From the NCBI GenBank assembly GCA_009859145.1, contig VRVR01000003.1, forward strand, positions 434,001 to 498,000: a stretch of 64,000 nucleotides of DNA. The letters run 5' to 3'. The notes beneath the pieces were generated by a model. The model worked only from the letters and a program-made list of their open reading frames with translations, was not told where the DNA came from and did not search any database. This document shows, in pieces, positions 55,448-64,000 of this stretch (within the stretch, counting starts at the first letter, position 1; every line of letters starts with the position of its first letter). The DNA comes from Andalucia godoyi (taxonomy: Eukaryota; Discoba; Jakobea; Jakobida; Andaluciidae). The translations under genes were made by a program, and so were the position numbers.

Positions 55448-57730
55448 CTAGTTGCGAACCGTTTCCACTGATAACAGACGCCTCTGCAATGAATTGATCT
55501 GCTCCTGAAGTTCCTTCATCTCATCGTACGTCCTCAGTTCCTTGTACTGGACTTCTGTTCGCAAACGTTGGTTTTCCTCGTTGAGAGCTTTGAGCTTCAG
55601 CTCGTACTCCCTCTTCTGCGCCGAAATTTGCTCATTTCGAACAAACTCCATTTCTGCCACAATGTCATCGATCGTCTTCTTCAGCGCAGCATCGTTTGCC
55701 CTTGAGGCATTGGGAGAATTCGCCACGGCAGACATCTGTGCTCGAGTCTTGCGTGCATTGATCTTCTCCATTTCCTGCAGAGAATGGACTGCGCTGCGCA
55801 GCTTCTGCACTTCTCTCATGTATCTCTTCTTCTCCTCAATGTGCTTCTCCAACTCTTTCTTCAGCTGCTGATTGACTTGGTTGAGAGCCTGCATAGATTG
55901 GGTGAAATCACTTTGTGAAGCGCGGATGTCCGTGAGCGCTTTTTGACGAGGGCCGTCAAACCAAGTCTTGATGGAAAACGTCGTCTCCAGCATCTTTGTG
56001 AGTTCCCTTGCGCGCTTGAGATTTTCCAAGTCCTCCGTTCTTGTAACTGTCAACGGCCCGACTTTGAGAGTATCAACATGGTGAACATACATTGCAGACA
56101 GCCGATCGTTCTCTGCTTGCAGTGATCGAACTTGGTTGCGCAACGCATGAACATCCTCCAGATCCTTTCGCACTCTGTGGTACTCCGTTTGCATCCGCCC
56201 GAGCTCCTCCTCGAGCAGAGAGATGCGGTCCCGCAATTGTCGATTTTCCGCAAGGATGCTCTCGGATATCTCCACCGGCCAGGATGACGGCTGCGACGCA
56301 AACGGCTGGATTCTTGATTCGCCAAACTTTGCTGCATACGACGAAAACTCTCGCTCACGCTCCTCTCCAAGCAACAATAAATTTTGGTTCACATGAGCAA
56401 CTGCCTCGTCAATTCGCAACTGCCAATCCGCGGACAAATAGTCCTGCAGTACTCGCATGGTTTCTGCCGACAGGACATCGCTGTCAAAAAGCGCATCCCC
56501 GGGCTGACTGAGAGAGTCCAACGTTGGATCGATCTCGCTATATTCTGCACCACTCTTTGTGTTCCCTCGTTGTGAGATTGCGGCTTTTGCAGCATAGCTA
56601 CCATTGGCGCCGCCAGATCTGGGAGCAGGTGACGCTCCTGGAGTCCCAGATGGCGATTTCTTTGCCCCGCGGTTGGCACTAAGCACAGAATCTCCTGCGT
56701 CGGATCGAGCAGCCGGGGTTGCGGGTCTCGGAAGCGCGGATGACCGATCCGATGCAGCAGATGGAGAGCTTGCACTCACCGGTTTCTTCTGACTGTTGTT
56801 CTGCGGTTGTGCTGTCGATCGTTTTGAAGACTTTGGAGTCTCTTGTCCTTGTCCTTGTCCTTGCTCCATCTCTTCTCGCTGCAAGTCCTTTGTTGGCGCG
56901 CCCGACTCCGAGGAAATGGGCCCAGAACGCTTTGCCGAGTTGGTTCGGTGCGAGTACTCATCTTCTCGTACCGCAGAGATCCCATCGTATTCTTCAGCAT
57001 CCGGCTGTTCCACGTGAAGATTTGCATTCTGCAGAGCGGATCTTGTGGCCAGTTTTCGAAGCGATTCGTTCTCCTCGCGAAGCAAACTCAATTCTGCGGT
57101 GAAGCTCGACTCCAGCGCTGCGATTTCCGCAGAATGCGACTTTTCCATGTCGTCCAGCATTCGTGACATAGCAAGCGTTTCCGATGCCTTCTCATCGTGC
57201 AATCGTCTCCACCTCTCCACATCTTCTGTTGCGTCATTCAGTTTTCTTTCCATTGACTTTTGGACCCGCTGAAGCTCTTCGTACATGGATGTCTTCTCAG
57301 CCGACACAATGCTCAGCTGCGCAGCAAATTCCTCATTCGACGCCGACGTTGAATCCGTCTGCATGCAAACATCAAACCTCTCGACCAAGCTTGATAGATT
57401 TGAGCTGGACAAGAGGCTGTAGTTACCGGCATCCCCCGCATGTCCTGCTCCAGCCACGTTGCTCATGCTGCTGGTGGTCGTGCTTCCCGACGCTACAATA
57501 GACTCGAGCTCTCGGTTGCGATCGGCAAGCTTCTGGAAGCGCGCAATCAGTCGCTCCTTGTCATCCTGTGCAGATTTGAGCTGAGTTCGAAGAGAGGTAT
57601 TCTCCTGTTGCAAAGAATAAAGGCGCGGCTCCAATTCCGAAATGTACGCATCCTGTGCAGAAATAATCCGCTTTAGCACCTCGGCCTTTTCGCCATCCGA
57701 CACCGCATTCTTGTTTTTCGAATCGCTCAT
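55448..57730 (-). CDS. Coiled-coil protein of unknown function
   Basis: 760 aa. Heptad-rich helices fill residues about 14-75, 115-230 and 480-760 (for example AENRQLRDRISLLEEELGRMQTEYHRVRKDLE and MKELQEQINSLQRRLLSVE). Residues 235-400 are a disordered Ser/Pro/Gln-rich linker with a GQGQGQ run. The segment SADWQLRIDEAVAHVNQNLLLL...FSSYAAKFG (about 410-450) is the least coiled and may be a small globular unit. No motor, kinase or membrane segment is present. The composition suits a centrosomal, basal-body or cytoskeletal scaffold, but I cannot assign a family. It is head-to-head with RnpA. Confidence 0.7.
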   Translation of the reverse strand: MSDSKNKNAVSDGEKAEVLKRIISAQDAYISELEPRLYSLQQENTSLRTQLKSAQDDKERLIARFQKLADRNRELESIVASGSTTTSSMSNVAGAGHAGDAGNYSLLSSSNLSSLVERFDVCMQTDSTSASNEEFAAQLSIVSAEKTSMYEELQRVQKSMERKLNDATEDVERWRRLHDEKASETLAMSRMLDDMEKSHSAEIAALESSFTAELSLLREENESLRKLATRSALQNANLHVEQPDAEEYDGISAVREDEYSHRTNSAKRSGPISSESGAPTKDLQREEMEQGQGQGQETPKSSKRSTAQPQNNSQKKPVSASSPSAASDRSSALPRPATPAARSDAGDSVLSANRGAKKSPSGTPGASPAPRSGGANGSYAAKAAISQRGNTKSGAEYSEIDPTLDSLSQPGDALFDSDVLSAETMRVLQDYLSADWQLRIDEAVAHVNQNLLLLGEEREREFSSYAAKFGESRIQPFASQPSSWPVEISESILAENRQLRDRISLLEEELGRMQTEYHRVRKDLEDVHALRNQVRSLQAENDRLSAMYVHHVDTLKVGPLTVTRTEDLENLKRARELTKMLETTFSIKTWFDGPRQKALTDIRASQSDFTQSMQALNQVNQQLKKELEKHIEEKKRYMREVQKLRSAVHSLQEMEKINARKTRAQMSAVANSPNASRANDAALKKTIDDIVAEMEFVRNEQISAQKREYELKLKALNEENQRLRTEVQYKELRTYDEMKELQEQINSLQRRLLSVETVRN

Positions 57731-58275
57731 AATTCTCTCCCCTTCCTTCTTCGATGATCAGCAAGATTTTTTAAAAAAAATATGAAAGAATAGTAAGGAT
57801 TCCCGATTCCAGTACTGCTGTAAGAACAACACGGCGGCACTTGGATTCTGATACGAAGACTGGGAAAAAAAGGCACGCAAGCTCAGGAAAGTAACGTGTG
57901 TTTTAATTTTAAAAAACCAACAAAACCAAAACCCAAAAACCCAAAACAACCAATTAATGAATGAATCGTTTGGTGATTATGACGCGCGTATACTGCTTGG
58001 TCTTGGCGAATGGTTAGCCGTTGGCTGTACAGCCGGAGAAGCCTCGCGTGGCTTTTGTCGGCGTGTGTTGGGGTCGGGGGGGATTGTCAGCCATGTCATT
58101 ATGACAAAGAAGTGAAATCGAGCGAACGGACACTGCCTCCCCTCCACAGGGTGCTTGAGTCTCTGAGCCATGCACAACAGATTTCTTTGCCGTATTTCAG
58201 GGTTTTTTGCAGTGACGGTTACGATGGTTGGCGAGTGAGGAAGCGAGGGCGTGGGATCTGCGAGGGATTTGGACG
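57731..58275. promoter_or_regulatory. Shared promoter region, coiled-coil gene / rnpA
   Basis: 545 nt. It has A-rich sequence near 57765-57785 and an AAAACCAAC-type A/C-rich array (57910-57950). No TATA box or gene was recognised. The rnpA frame is open 16 codons upstream of the chosen ATG, without another ATG. Confidence 0.4.
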
Positions 58276-59340
58276 ATGCATCGAGTGAAGAACCGGCTGC
58301 CGAGCATCAGCGGCCAAAAGTCATTTCGGCTGGCTGTGCAAGATCCGTCTCGGGTCCGGGTGCATTCGGAGATCGCAAGCATCACGTGTCGAAGGAGGAA
58401 AGCGACGGATGCGAGTCGTGTTTGCGGCAGACTGTTTGGCATTGTATCGAATTACGTCCGGACCAAGGAGTGCGGGTCAGTGCTGCAGGAATCAGAACAG
58501 TTCCAGCGCTTGCATGAAAAGCAATCTGATAATATATTTAATATTGATAACAAGGATCATTCACACAGGACAGCAACTACGGCAGCAGCGGCGGTGGCGC
58601 CGTCTGTGAGCATGAAGAGGATGATTGCAGAGTGGAGGCAGGATGAAACGGTGGATGCGATAATGTGTCTTCCGCGGGTCAGTGTCGTCACTTCGAAAAA
58701 AGCGGTTTCTGCAAAGGCTGTGGAAAGGAATCGCACAAAGAGACGTGTCCGAGAAGCACTCCGGTTGTTGTGGAAGCGGCAGTGTGAGAGCTTCAATCTC
58801 CCAACTCAACCGGCAGAGACGGCGTGCTCGGCACCGGTGAACGCAACTCCTTTGAGAAGTACAGATGTGCTTGCGGAAATCGATGCAGCACCTCCTGTGC
58901 AGTTGCACAAGCAGCGTGCATTGTTGCACAGGAAAGAAGTGCTCTTTGTTCGAAACTGCGACTACCTCGTCAGCATGTCGTCGACGATTGCAGACGTGCC
59001 AATGGAAAGGCTATCCAGTCTTCTTGAAAACTCTCTCCGCTCGATCGCTCACCAGCTTTCCAAAGAACGGAATCCTCCGTCTCAACACGCCCACAATTCC
59101 GGCATTGGTGGCAGAGGGCAAGTCCGTGGCAAGGGACACGCCGAGACTCAGGAGGGCCATCAACGCACCCGCGGCAACAGTGCACAAGAATCCCGCATCC
59201 GACCACAGGGCGTACCACGAAGTCCAAACGGGGACGGAAGTGACAGTGGACGTGGAGGTGACAGTGCTCCCCCAAAAGGCGATTCGCGGAAAGACACAGC
59301 CAGTAAGAATCCAGAGCACCCCAGTTGTCGAGGCAAATGA
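58276..59340 (+). CDS. rnpA: Bacterial-type RNase P protein subunit (RnpA)
   Basis: Protein cofactor of bacterial-type RNase P, which binds pre-tRNA leaders next to the catalytic RNA. In a eukaryote the expected site is the mitochondrion. The product is 354 aa from ATG 58276. The RnpA fold is recognisable in three blocks: MHRVKNRLPSISGQKSFRLA...RVRVHSEIAS (N-terminal helix and first strand), RVSVVTSKKAVSAKAVERNRTKRRVREALRLL (about 133-165), containing the diagnostic RNR helix, and VRNCDYLVSMSS...MERLSSLLENSLRSIAHQL (about 225-260). A poorly conserved insertion (38-112) separates the first two and has an AT-rich core that could be an unrecognised intron. The 95-residue Gly/Arg/Gln-rich tail is antisense to RFT1 coding sequence. 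The basic N-terminus could serve import. Plastid or bacterial contamination is unlikely given eukaryotic neighbours on both sides. Confidence 0.82.
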   Translation: MHRVKNRLPSISGQKSFRLAVQDPSRVRVHSEIASITCRRRKATDASRVCGRLFGIVSNYVRTKECGSVLQESEQFQRLHEKQSDNIFNIDNKDHSHRTATTAAAAVAPSVSMKRMIAEWRQDETVDAIMCLPRVSVVTSKKAVSAKAVERNRTKRRVREALRLLWKRQCESFNLPTQPAETACSAPVNATPLRSTDVLAEIDAAPPVQLHKQRALLHRKEVLFVRNCDYLVSMSSTIADVPMERLSSLLENSLRSIAHQLSKERNPPSQHAHNSGIGGRGQVRGKGHAETQEGHQRTRGNSAQESRIRPQGVPRSPNGDGSDSGRGGDSAPPKGDSRKDTASKNPEHPSCRGK

Positions 59341-60765
59341 CAGCAGCGTCGGCATCGACGGAGAGAGCTGGCGGACCGTGGAAAGCATTGATGGAGTACT
59401 CGTGGTTCTGGTGGTGGTCCACAGATGCGTCGTGGCCCGCACGGTCGAATTCACAATATGTGCCAGAATCATTCCGTGTGCACCGTACCGTGGAATCAAA
59501 AATGCGGCTGCGGACAGGAACACAACGGAAAACGCCATGAGCAGTTTGTTTTGATAGGCCATTTCTTGGGGGATCGAGGCTGCTCGAGCATGAACAAACG
59601 CCTCGAGCATTCCGTTCAAACTCATTGGCAAAATGTAAAAAAGGTACAGTGCAACAACAGAGGGTGCTGACGTGCCGTATGCCCACTTAGTGCCGTACAA
59701 CATGAATATACCCGGCAAAGAAAAGAATAGCCCAATACCGGCAAACAAATACGACACATTGAGCGAAATCAAAACGCAGTCATGCAGTCTCGACAGTAAC
59801 ACCTTTGGATCTGCATGACGCTCGAAAGATGAGAACAGCGAGTATGACATTTCCTCTGCGGGCTGCAAAATCGTCCTTGCCACGAGCGACGCCAAGTTCG
59901 CAGCGAGGGAATACACAGCTTGTTCATCTGCCGTGGCCAGCGCAGCCAACATGATTCTTTCGCCCTCCTGCAAGAGATACTTGAGCAGCGTCTGCACCGA
60001 GAATCCGTAGACGGTCGACCAGATGCGTGGTCGGAAGATTTGCCGAAGCGAGACCGGATACAGCACTTGAATGCCGAATTCCGAGCGCAAATGCCGTGAA
60101 AAGCGTGCAAATGAGACGTAGCCCGCGAGAATCAACACGGCGCATGCAAACTGCGACCACGCATAGGCCATCACGTCCATTTTGAAAAACATCACAAGCA
60201 TCCACATGCACAGCGTCTTTGCGAGAATGGCAGCCATTTCGATGATGCATCGCTCACGCACAAGCATGTTCTTTGCAAACACGTTGAAGTATGGTTCCGA
60301 CGCAAGCTCAAGAACTGCGGAGCACACCATGACAAGATACGCACTGGATTTGGTCTCGTACGAAGACGGCCCCGCCGACAGTGTTGCCGCATCCGTCTCC
60401 GTGCTGCTAGAGCTGGTGTTGCTGGTGTTGTCAAGTGTCCAACGGGTGTAGCCAAGACAGAATGCAGAGAGCACGACACCGATCGGCACTACAACAAGCG
60501 ATGTCTGGAAAATGGCAGCATTGACTCTTCTTGGCGTCGCCTGCTCAGTCGACGACGGTGTGTAGGCCACACATGCCTTGCGAAATGGCTCTCGGCTCAA
60601 AAACAGGACTGTGGAAAGCAACAGTTGCAACTGGACATTTGAAATCCCAAAAGCCTGCAGAGGAATCGTCCGCGCAATTTGCAAGTTTGCTAGAAATGGA
60701 ACAATCCGAGCTACAAACTGCAACGATGCAAGAAACGAAAAGGCCTCCACGTACGACCTCGTCAT
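59011..60765 (-). CDS. RFT1: RFT1, ER Man5GlcNAc2-PP-dolichol translocation protein
   Basis: Multi-pass ER membrane protein of the MOP superfamily, required for N-glycan precursor flipping or supply. The product is 584 aa from ATG 60765 (MTRSYVEAFSFLASLQFVARIVPFLANLQIARTI). Landmarks are FLSREPFRKACV, SAVLELASEPYFNVFAKNM, SVQTLLKYLLQEGERIMLA, RTILQPAEEMSYSLFSSF and LYLFYILPMSLNGMLEAFVHA, in family order, with about 12 membrane segments. A Ser/Thr-rich loop at about 125-145 is lineage-specific. The last 110 codons overlap the end of rnpA on the other strand; the membrane helix FLCTVAAGALMALLSLGVSLA in that part shows the overlap is real coding sequence here. It is head-to-head with NPRL2. Confidence 0.93.
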   Translation of the reverse strand: MTRSYVEAFSFLASLQFVARIVPFLANLQIARTIPLQAFGISNVQLQLLLSTVLFLSREPFRKACVAYTPSSTEQATPRRVNAAIFQTSLVVVPIGVVLSAFCLGYTRWTLDNTSNTSSSSTETDAATLSAGPSSYETKSSAYLVMVCSAVLELASEPYFNVFAKNMLVRERCIIEMAAILAKTLCMWMLVMFFKMDVMAYAWSQFACAVLILAGYVSFARFSRHLRSEFGIQVLYPVSLRQIFRPRIWSTVYGFSVQTLLKYLLQEGERIMLAALATADEQAVYSLAANLASLVARTILQPAEEMSYSLFSSFERHADPKVLLSRLHDCVLISLNVSYLFAGIGLFFSLPGIFMLYGTKWAYGTSAPSVVALYLFYILPMSLNGMLEAFVHARAASIPQEMAYQNKLLMAFSVVFLSAAAFLIPRYGAHGMILAHIVNSTVRATTHLWTTTRTTSTPSMLSTVRQLSPSMPTLLSFASTTGVLWILTGCVFPRIAFWGSTVTSTSTVTSVPVWTSWYALWSDAGFLCTVAAGALMALLSLGVSLATDLPSATNAGIVGVLRRRIPFFGKLVSDRAERVFKKTG

Positions 60766-61154
60766 TCTCCACACACACCGCCGACAATATACAAAATTAG
60801 TACACTCATAATTACGGTACTACTATCTGGTGTGTGTGTGTGTGTGTGTGCAATAATGCAATGCTGTCGTCCACCCCACAATCAGACTCTAATCGGGAGG
60901 TTTTTTTTCTTTTTTTGTTTTTTGTTTGGCCAAGACTCGCTAGCATCAAAGCCGAGTGCAGAACAGCGAGCAGTATTCCAAAATCCAAAGTGAGGCGCTG
61001 GACAACGAACACTGAACAAGAATAACAGCCACAAAGAGGAAAGAGGAAAAAGGGAAGGGAAGAGGGAAAAGAGAAGAGAGAAAAGGGAAAAGGGAAAAGG
61101 GAAAAGGCTATGCAAGAGTGTTGGTTGATGGGTTAAAGCGAGCGGGGGGAAAGG
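60766..61154. promoter_or_regulatory. Shared promoter region, RFT1 / NPRL2
   Basis: 389 nt. A TG microsatellite (60829-60850) lies near RFT1, a T-rich stretch at 60900-60927, and GGGAAAA purine repeats (61035-61107) just before NPRL2. No coding sequence is supported. Confidence 0.45.
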
Positions 61155-62771
61155 ATGAACGATCTGCTAGGTGTATTGTACTGCGAGTTTGATAATGACA
61201 CAGGCCCAAAGCTCGTGTATTCGCATCCGTCGAATGCATTGCCATCCGAAGTGTTTGATGCGTGTTCCGAATATGTGATTACGCGAAGTGCAGTGTCCAC
61301 GCGGGTCATCTCGTGTCGTCCGACTCCTCACCTGCATCTCGTTGGAGTGCCGATCTACATTGAAGGCGCAAAGTACCGGCGAAACGCTCTCATTTTCAAC
61401 GGCGTCTTTGTGTTCCGCATTATGGATCTCGAATTCGACCCGATTCTCGCGGCACGGAACCGGTATCTTGCGTCCAAGTTTGCGTATTATCTGAAGCAGC
61501 TCGAAATGGAGTGCGCGTTCTTGTCCACACCTTTGACCAAGTCGAAGATTCCCGGAATCTTACAGACAATTTACGAAGGGCTTTCCTCAACGGGCTCGGC
61601 GGCAGTGCCTGTTGACGATGCACACGTGCTTCATTTCAAGTTTCTGCCGTTTTGTCCATCGTCGAACGAAGACGACGTTAGCCACGCGATCGAACACGGG
61701 ACCACGAATGAGTCCGGGAACGGCTCCGGGAGCGGCAACGAGATCGAGAAGAAACACGATCAGAGCTCAGTGCATGGCGTTGCAAAGACGCTTGCGCCCA
61801 CACACAACCGCTCAGGCAGTGTCGAGAGCGACCAGGCAAGATCGGCTCGGCGATCGAGCAGTTCCGTGAGCACCTCGCTGCCCTTGGACAAGTCACGTGC
61901 GGAGATTGTGGCAACTGTGACGACTGGGGCGACTGTGGCGACTGGGGCGACGGGTCTTGGCATATCCCATGTTCCGATTCTGGTGGCGGATCGCTCTCGA
62001 ACGGATGCGTATTTTGAAAAATGCGATCTCACATCAAACATTGTGTTTCGAGCAATCGATGGCGTGCGCACCGTCAAGGACATTGACAAGGTGACGGGTG
62101 TGAGTCCGGTGTTCGTTCGGCAGGTTATCAGCGGTCTCATGTCGCAGGGACTTGTTCGCGTGATTGGCGCTTTCGGGATGCATAACATGTATCGATGGGG
62201 TCCGGAACTTTCGCTGACTACCATCCAAGAAGCGGTGACGTTGTGTTCATCGGTCCTCGAGCTACCGACGACTGTTATTCTTGCGCTGTTTTACTCGTTC
62301 CAGCCAGGAAACCGGCTCCGAGACATTTCAGGGCGCATTGACCACCTGCTGCGCAACAGTGAAGAGTGGAGCGAACGGTCTTTGTTTCGCGGACGGTCTC
62401 TGGATTGGAGGCAAATTGTCACGGTGTGCGAGCTCTGTGGCTATGTGATTCGATACCACGAGTATCCGTTTTTGCTTGCGAACAACGTCCTTACACCACG
62501 TGTAGAACCGGCACCAATGGTGTCGCTTCCATTTGGTCCAACTCTCTCGGGCTCTTCGGACAGCTCAACCTCCAGCGTCACGGTCAGGAGTCGCTTGGCC
62601 GCAGCGGCTGCGTGCGGTCTCTCGCACGAGCTGTTATTGGACCTTGCACGCTATGTCAGTGATGGAAACGGGCGCATTTGCATGGACGACATTATTTGCA
62701 AATTCCAGTGGAGCTACGAGACGGCAGTGGAGGCCGTTCGCTTTGCTGGGATGCGATGCTTGTGTCGATGA
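61155..62771 (+). CDS. NPRL2: GATOR1 subunit NPRL2
   Basis: Subunit of GATOR1, the Rag GTPase-activating complex that silences TORC1 at lysosomes when amino acids are scarce. The product is 538 aa. The N-terminal longin domain is clear: LLGVLYCEFDNDTGPKLVYSHPSN, CRPTPHLHLVGVPIYIEGAKYRRNALIFNGVFVF and YRNRYLASKFAYYLKQLE-type residues. The typical catalytic arginine finger of human NPRL2 lies in the longin loop, and an Arg occupies the equivalent KYRRNAL stretch here; that assignment is tentative. A Ser/Gly/Glu-rich insertion (about 175-265) precedes the winged-helix part (FRAIDGVRTVKDIDKVTGVSPVFVRQVISGLMSQGLV). The length exceeds human (380 aa) because of the insertion and C-terminal extension. 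Confidence 0.93.
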   Translation: MNDLLGVLYCEFDNDTGPKLVYSHPSNALPSEVFDACSEYVITRSAVSTRVISCRPTPHLHLVGVPIYIEGAKYRRNALIFNGVFVFRIMDLEFDPILAARNRYLASKFAYYLKQLEMECAFLSTPLTKSKIPGILQTIYEGLSSTGSAAVPVDDAHVLHFKFLPFCPSSNEDDVSHAIEHGTTNESGNGSGSGNEIEKKHDQSSVHGVAKTLAPTHNRSGSVESDQARSARRSSSSVSTSLPLDKSRAEIVATVTTGATVATGATGLGISHVPILVADRSRTDAYFEKCDLTSNIVFRAIDGVRTVKDIDKVTGVSPVFVRQVISGLMSQGLVRVIGAFGMHNMYRWGPELSLTTIQEAVTLCSSVLELPTTVILALFYSFQPGNRLRDISGRIDHLLRNSEEWSERSLFRGRSLDWRQIVTVCELCGYVIRYHEYPFLLANNVLTPRVEPAPMVSLPFGPTLSGSSDSSTSSVTVRSRLAAAAACGLSHELLLDLARYVSDGNGRICMDDIICKFQWSYETAVEAVRFAGMRCLCR

Positions 62772-62969
62772 CGGTTTTTTTGTTTTTGTTTTCCTTCGCG
62801 GTGTTCTTTTTCGATTTTGATTTTGGCAAATACTGCTCTTCAGCAACATATTAATTTATCAATTATCAATTCTTCCGCTTGTTTTTCTTTCTTCTTTTAA
62901 AAAATATCCTCCACACTGTTTTCACAACTCAACGACTACAATACACTGCACAGCACTGCACAAGACAGC

Positions 62970-63986
62970 TTAAATCGACGCCAAGGATGGATTCTCGTGA
63001 GCAGTGGCTAGCCGAGCGGCCTGCCAAACGCCAACAAAAGCGCTCGTCTGCACCGTCTCTGTTGTTCCGGACGCTAGTCTGTACTCGATATCAGCAAGCT
63101 GGACAATGACAAATGCTCGCACGGCGTTCAGAAACTCAAATTCAACTGCATGTTGCACGCATCTTCGAACAATATCGACAAGCGCAAGTCCTCGATCGAG
63201 CTTGATTTGCGCCACACGATCCACAGCTTCTCGGAAAGAAAGCGTTAGGCATGTATTCACAATCTCGTCAATGTCTCGCGGATGCGGCGCACCTGCCGTG
63301 GAATACACAATGTCGTCGGTGATCAGCACATTGGCCGGCACCGCAAGCGCGCATGCTTGCAAGAGGTTTACGCATTTTCGCATGTCGCCGTCACCAATTC
63401 TCGACACTGCTTGAAGTCCAGACGCGTCAATCTTTAGATTCTCAACTTCTGCAATCGAGGCCAAACGACCTACAATAACCTCGTCGACAAGCGGACCAAA
63501 CCGGAATTTTGTGCATCGAGACTGCAACGCCGGAATGATCTTGTTTACAAAGTTGCAAATCAAGCAGAATCGTGCGTTCGATGTGTACTTTTCAATAATC
63601 CTTCGGAGAGCAGCTTGCGCATCCTGAGTCAGATGATCAGCCTCGTCGAGAACAATGAGTTTAAACATGTTGTTTCCAAAGATGTTCTTCGTTGATGCGA
63701 AATCCTTGATCTGCTCGCGAACAACATCAATGCCGCGCTCGTCCGAAGCATTCAGTTCAAGAACCTGGCAATTCGGAATCGATCGCGCACACGCAAGAAT
63801 CGTCGAGGTCTTTCCTGTCCCAGCTGGCCCATAAAGCAAAAGATGCGGAAGCCGATCCGTCGCTACCATTTGCTTGATTGTGCTGATAATTTCCTGGTGA
63901 GAAATAACATCATCCAGCGATGCAGGCCGGTATTTTTCAACCCACGGAAGCGAAGAGAAGGACGATGATGACGACGAGGAAGACAT
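62970..63986 (-). CDS. RFC5: Replication factor C small subunit RFC5 (yeast Rfc3)
   Basis: AAA+ clamp-loader subunit that opens PCNA for loading during DNA replication. The product is 338 aa, complete at the window edge. A short poly-Ser start is followed by LPWVEKYRP, then Walker A GPAGTGKTS, Walker B LIVLDEADHLT, sensor 1 and the SRC arginine finger in IIPALQSRCTKFRFGPL, sensor 2 region GDGDMRKCVNLLQ, and the collar domain ending ADIEYRLASGTTETVQTSAFVG. Segments SHQEIISTI, FASTKNIF and ADIEYRL specify the RFC5/Rfc3 clade over RFC2 and RFC4. Walker A has Ala where most have Pro. It is tail-to-tail with NPRL2; the 198-nt gap (62772-62969) is T-rich with no other feature. Confidence 0.95.
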   Translation of the reverse strand: MSSSSSSSSFSSLPWVEKYRPASLDDVISHQEIISTIKQMVATDRLPHLLLYGPAGTGKTSTILACARSIPNCQVLELNASDERGIDVVREQIKDFASTKNIFGNNMFKLIVLDEADHLTQDAQAALRRIIEKYTSNARFCLICNFVNKIIPALQSRCTKFRFGPLVDEVIVGRLASIAEVENLKIDASGLQAVSRIGDGDMRKCVNLLQACALAVPANVLITDDIVYSTAGAPHPRDIDEIVNTCLTLSFREAVDRVAQIKLDRGLALVDIVRRCVQHAVEFEFLNAVRAFVIVQLADIEYRLASGTTETVQTSAFVGVWQAARLATAHENPSLASI

Positions 63987-64000
63987 TTTAGTTCACAGAA

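Noticed and set aside
1-64000. tRNA genes
   Set aside because: GTTCGAA-like strings were checked (for example near 275, 17486 and 30758), but none has a cloverleaf partner; several lie inside coding sequence.

Overview
The window is nuclear DNA of a unicellular, flagellated eukaryote. It has about 24 confident protein genes, single-exon or with one short 5' intron (106-173 nt, donor GTATGY), and core eukaryotic machinery: a spliceosomal PRPF31, a Nup214-like nucleoporin, TIM22, GATOR1 NPRL2, RFC5 and RFT1. Ciliary and basal-body genes (IFT56, WDR90/POC16, a tubby-domain protein) indicate a flagellate. A bacterial-type RNase P protein (RnpA) at 58276-59340 is the most telling gene. With the compact genome it fits a jakobid such as Andalucia, whose mitochondria keep bacteria-like features. 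The taxon is an inference, not something the sequence proves.

Layout. 0.9-15 kb: thymidine kinase(-), BRIP1/FANCJ helicase(+), DusA-type dihydrouridine synthase(-), UBE2G-type E2(+), serine carboxypeptidase(-), phosphomannomutase(+), a possible 66-aa spliced gene(-), a Zn2Cys6/PAS regulator(-). 15-25 kb: a 2,206-aa STRA6-like membrane protein(-), mL43(-), NDUFA9(+), TIM22(+). 25-40 kb: R2R3 MYB(-), IFT56(+), WDR90/POC16(-), PRPF31(+), a cyclic-nucleotide-gated-type channel(-). 40-51 kb: a secreted hydrolase-like protein(+), Nup214-like(-), a C19orf44/DUF4614-like protein(+). 51-64 kb: a secreted thioredoxin-fold CxxC protein(+), tubby-like(+), a coiled-coil protein(-), RnpA(+), RFT1(-), NPRL2(+), RFC5(-).

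Genes alternate strand almost strictly, so junctions are either head-to-head (shared promoters) or tail-to-tail. Tail-to-tail junctions carry simple-sequence tracts, including three 15-18 nt poly-G/C runs. RnpA and RFT1 overlap by 330 nt in antisense coding sequence.

Most worth following up: the nuclear RnpA and its overlap with RFT1; the STRA6 domain joined to a roughly 1,400-residue ectodomain; a non-coding dispersed repeat present twice (14888 and 50716); a Gal4-type zinc cluster outside Fungi; and a small spliced gene at 11483-11822. No tRNA, rRNA, CRISPR array or transposase was recognised. Starts were placed on ATG codons. Spliced models were inferred by eye from protein-family continuity and splice signals.
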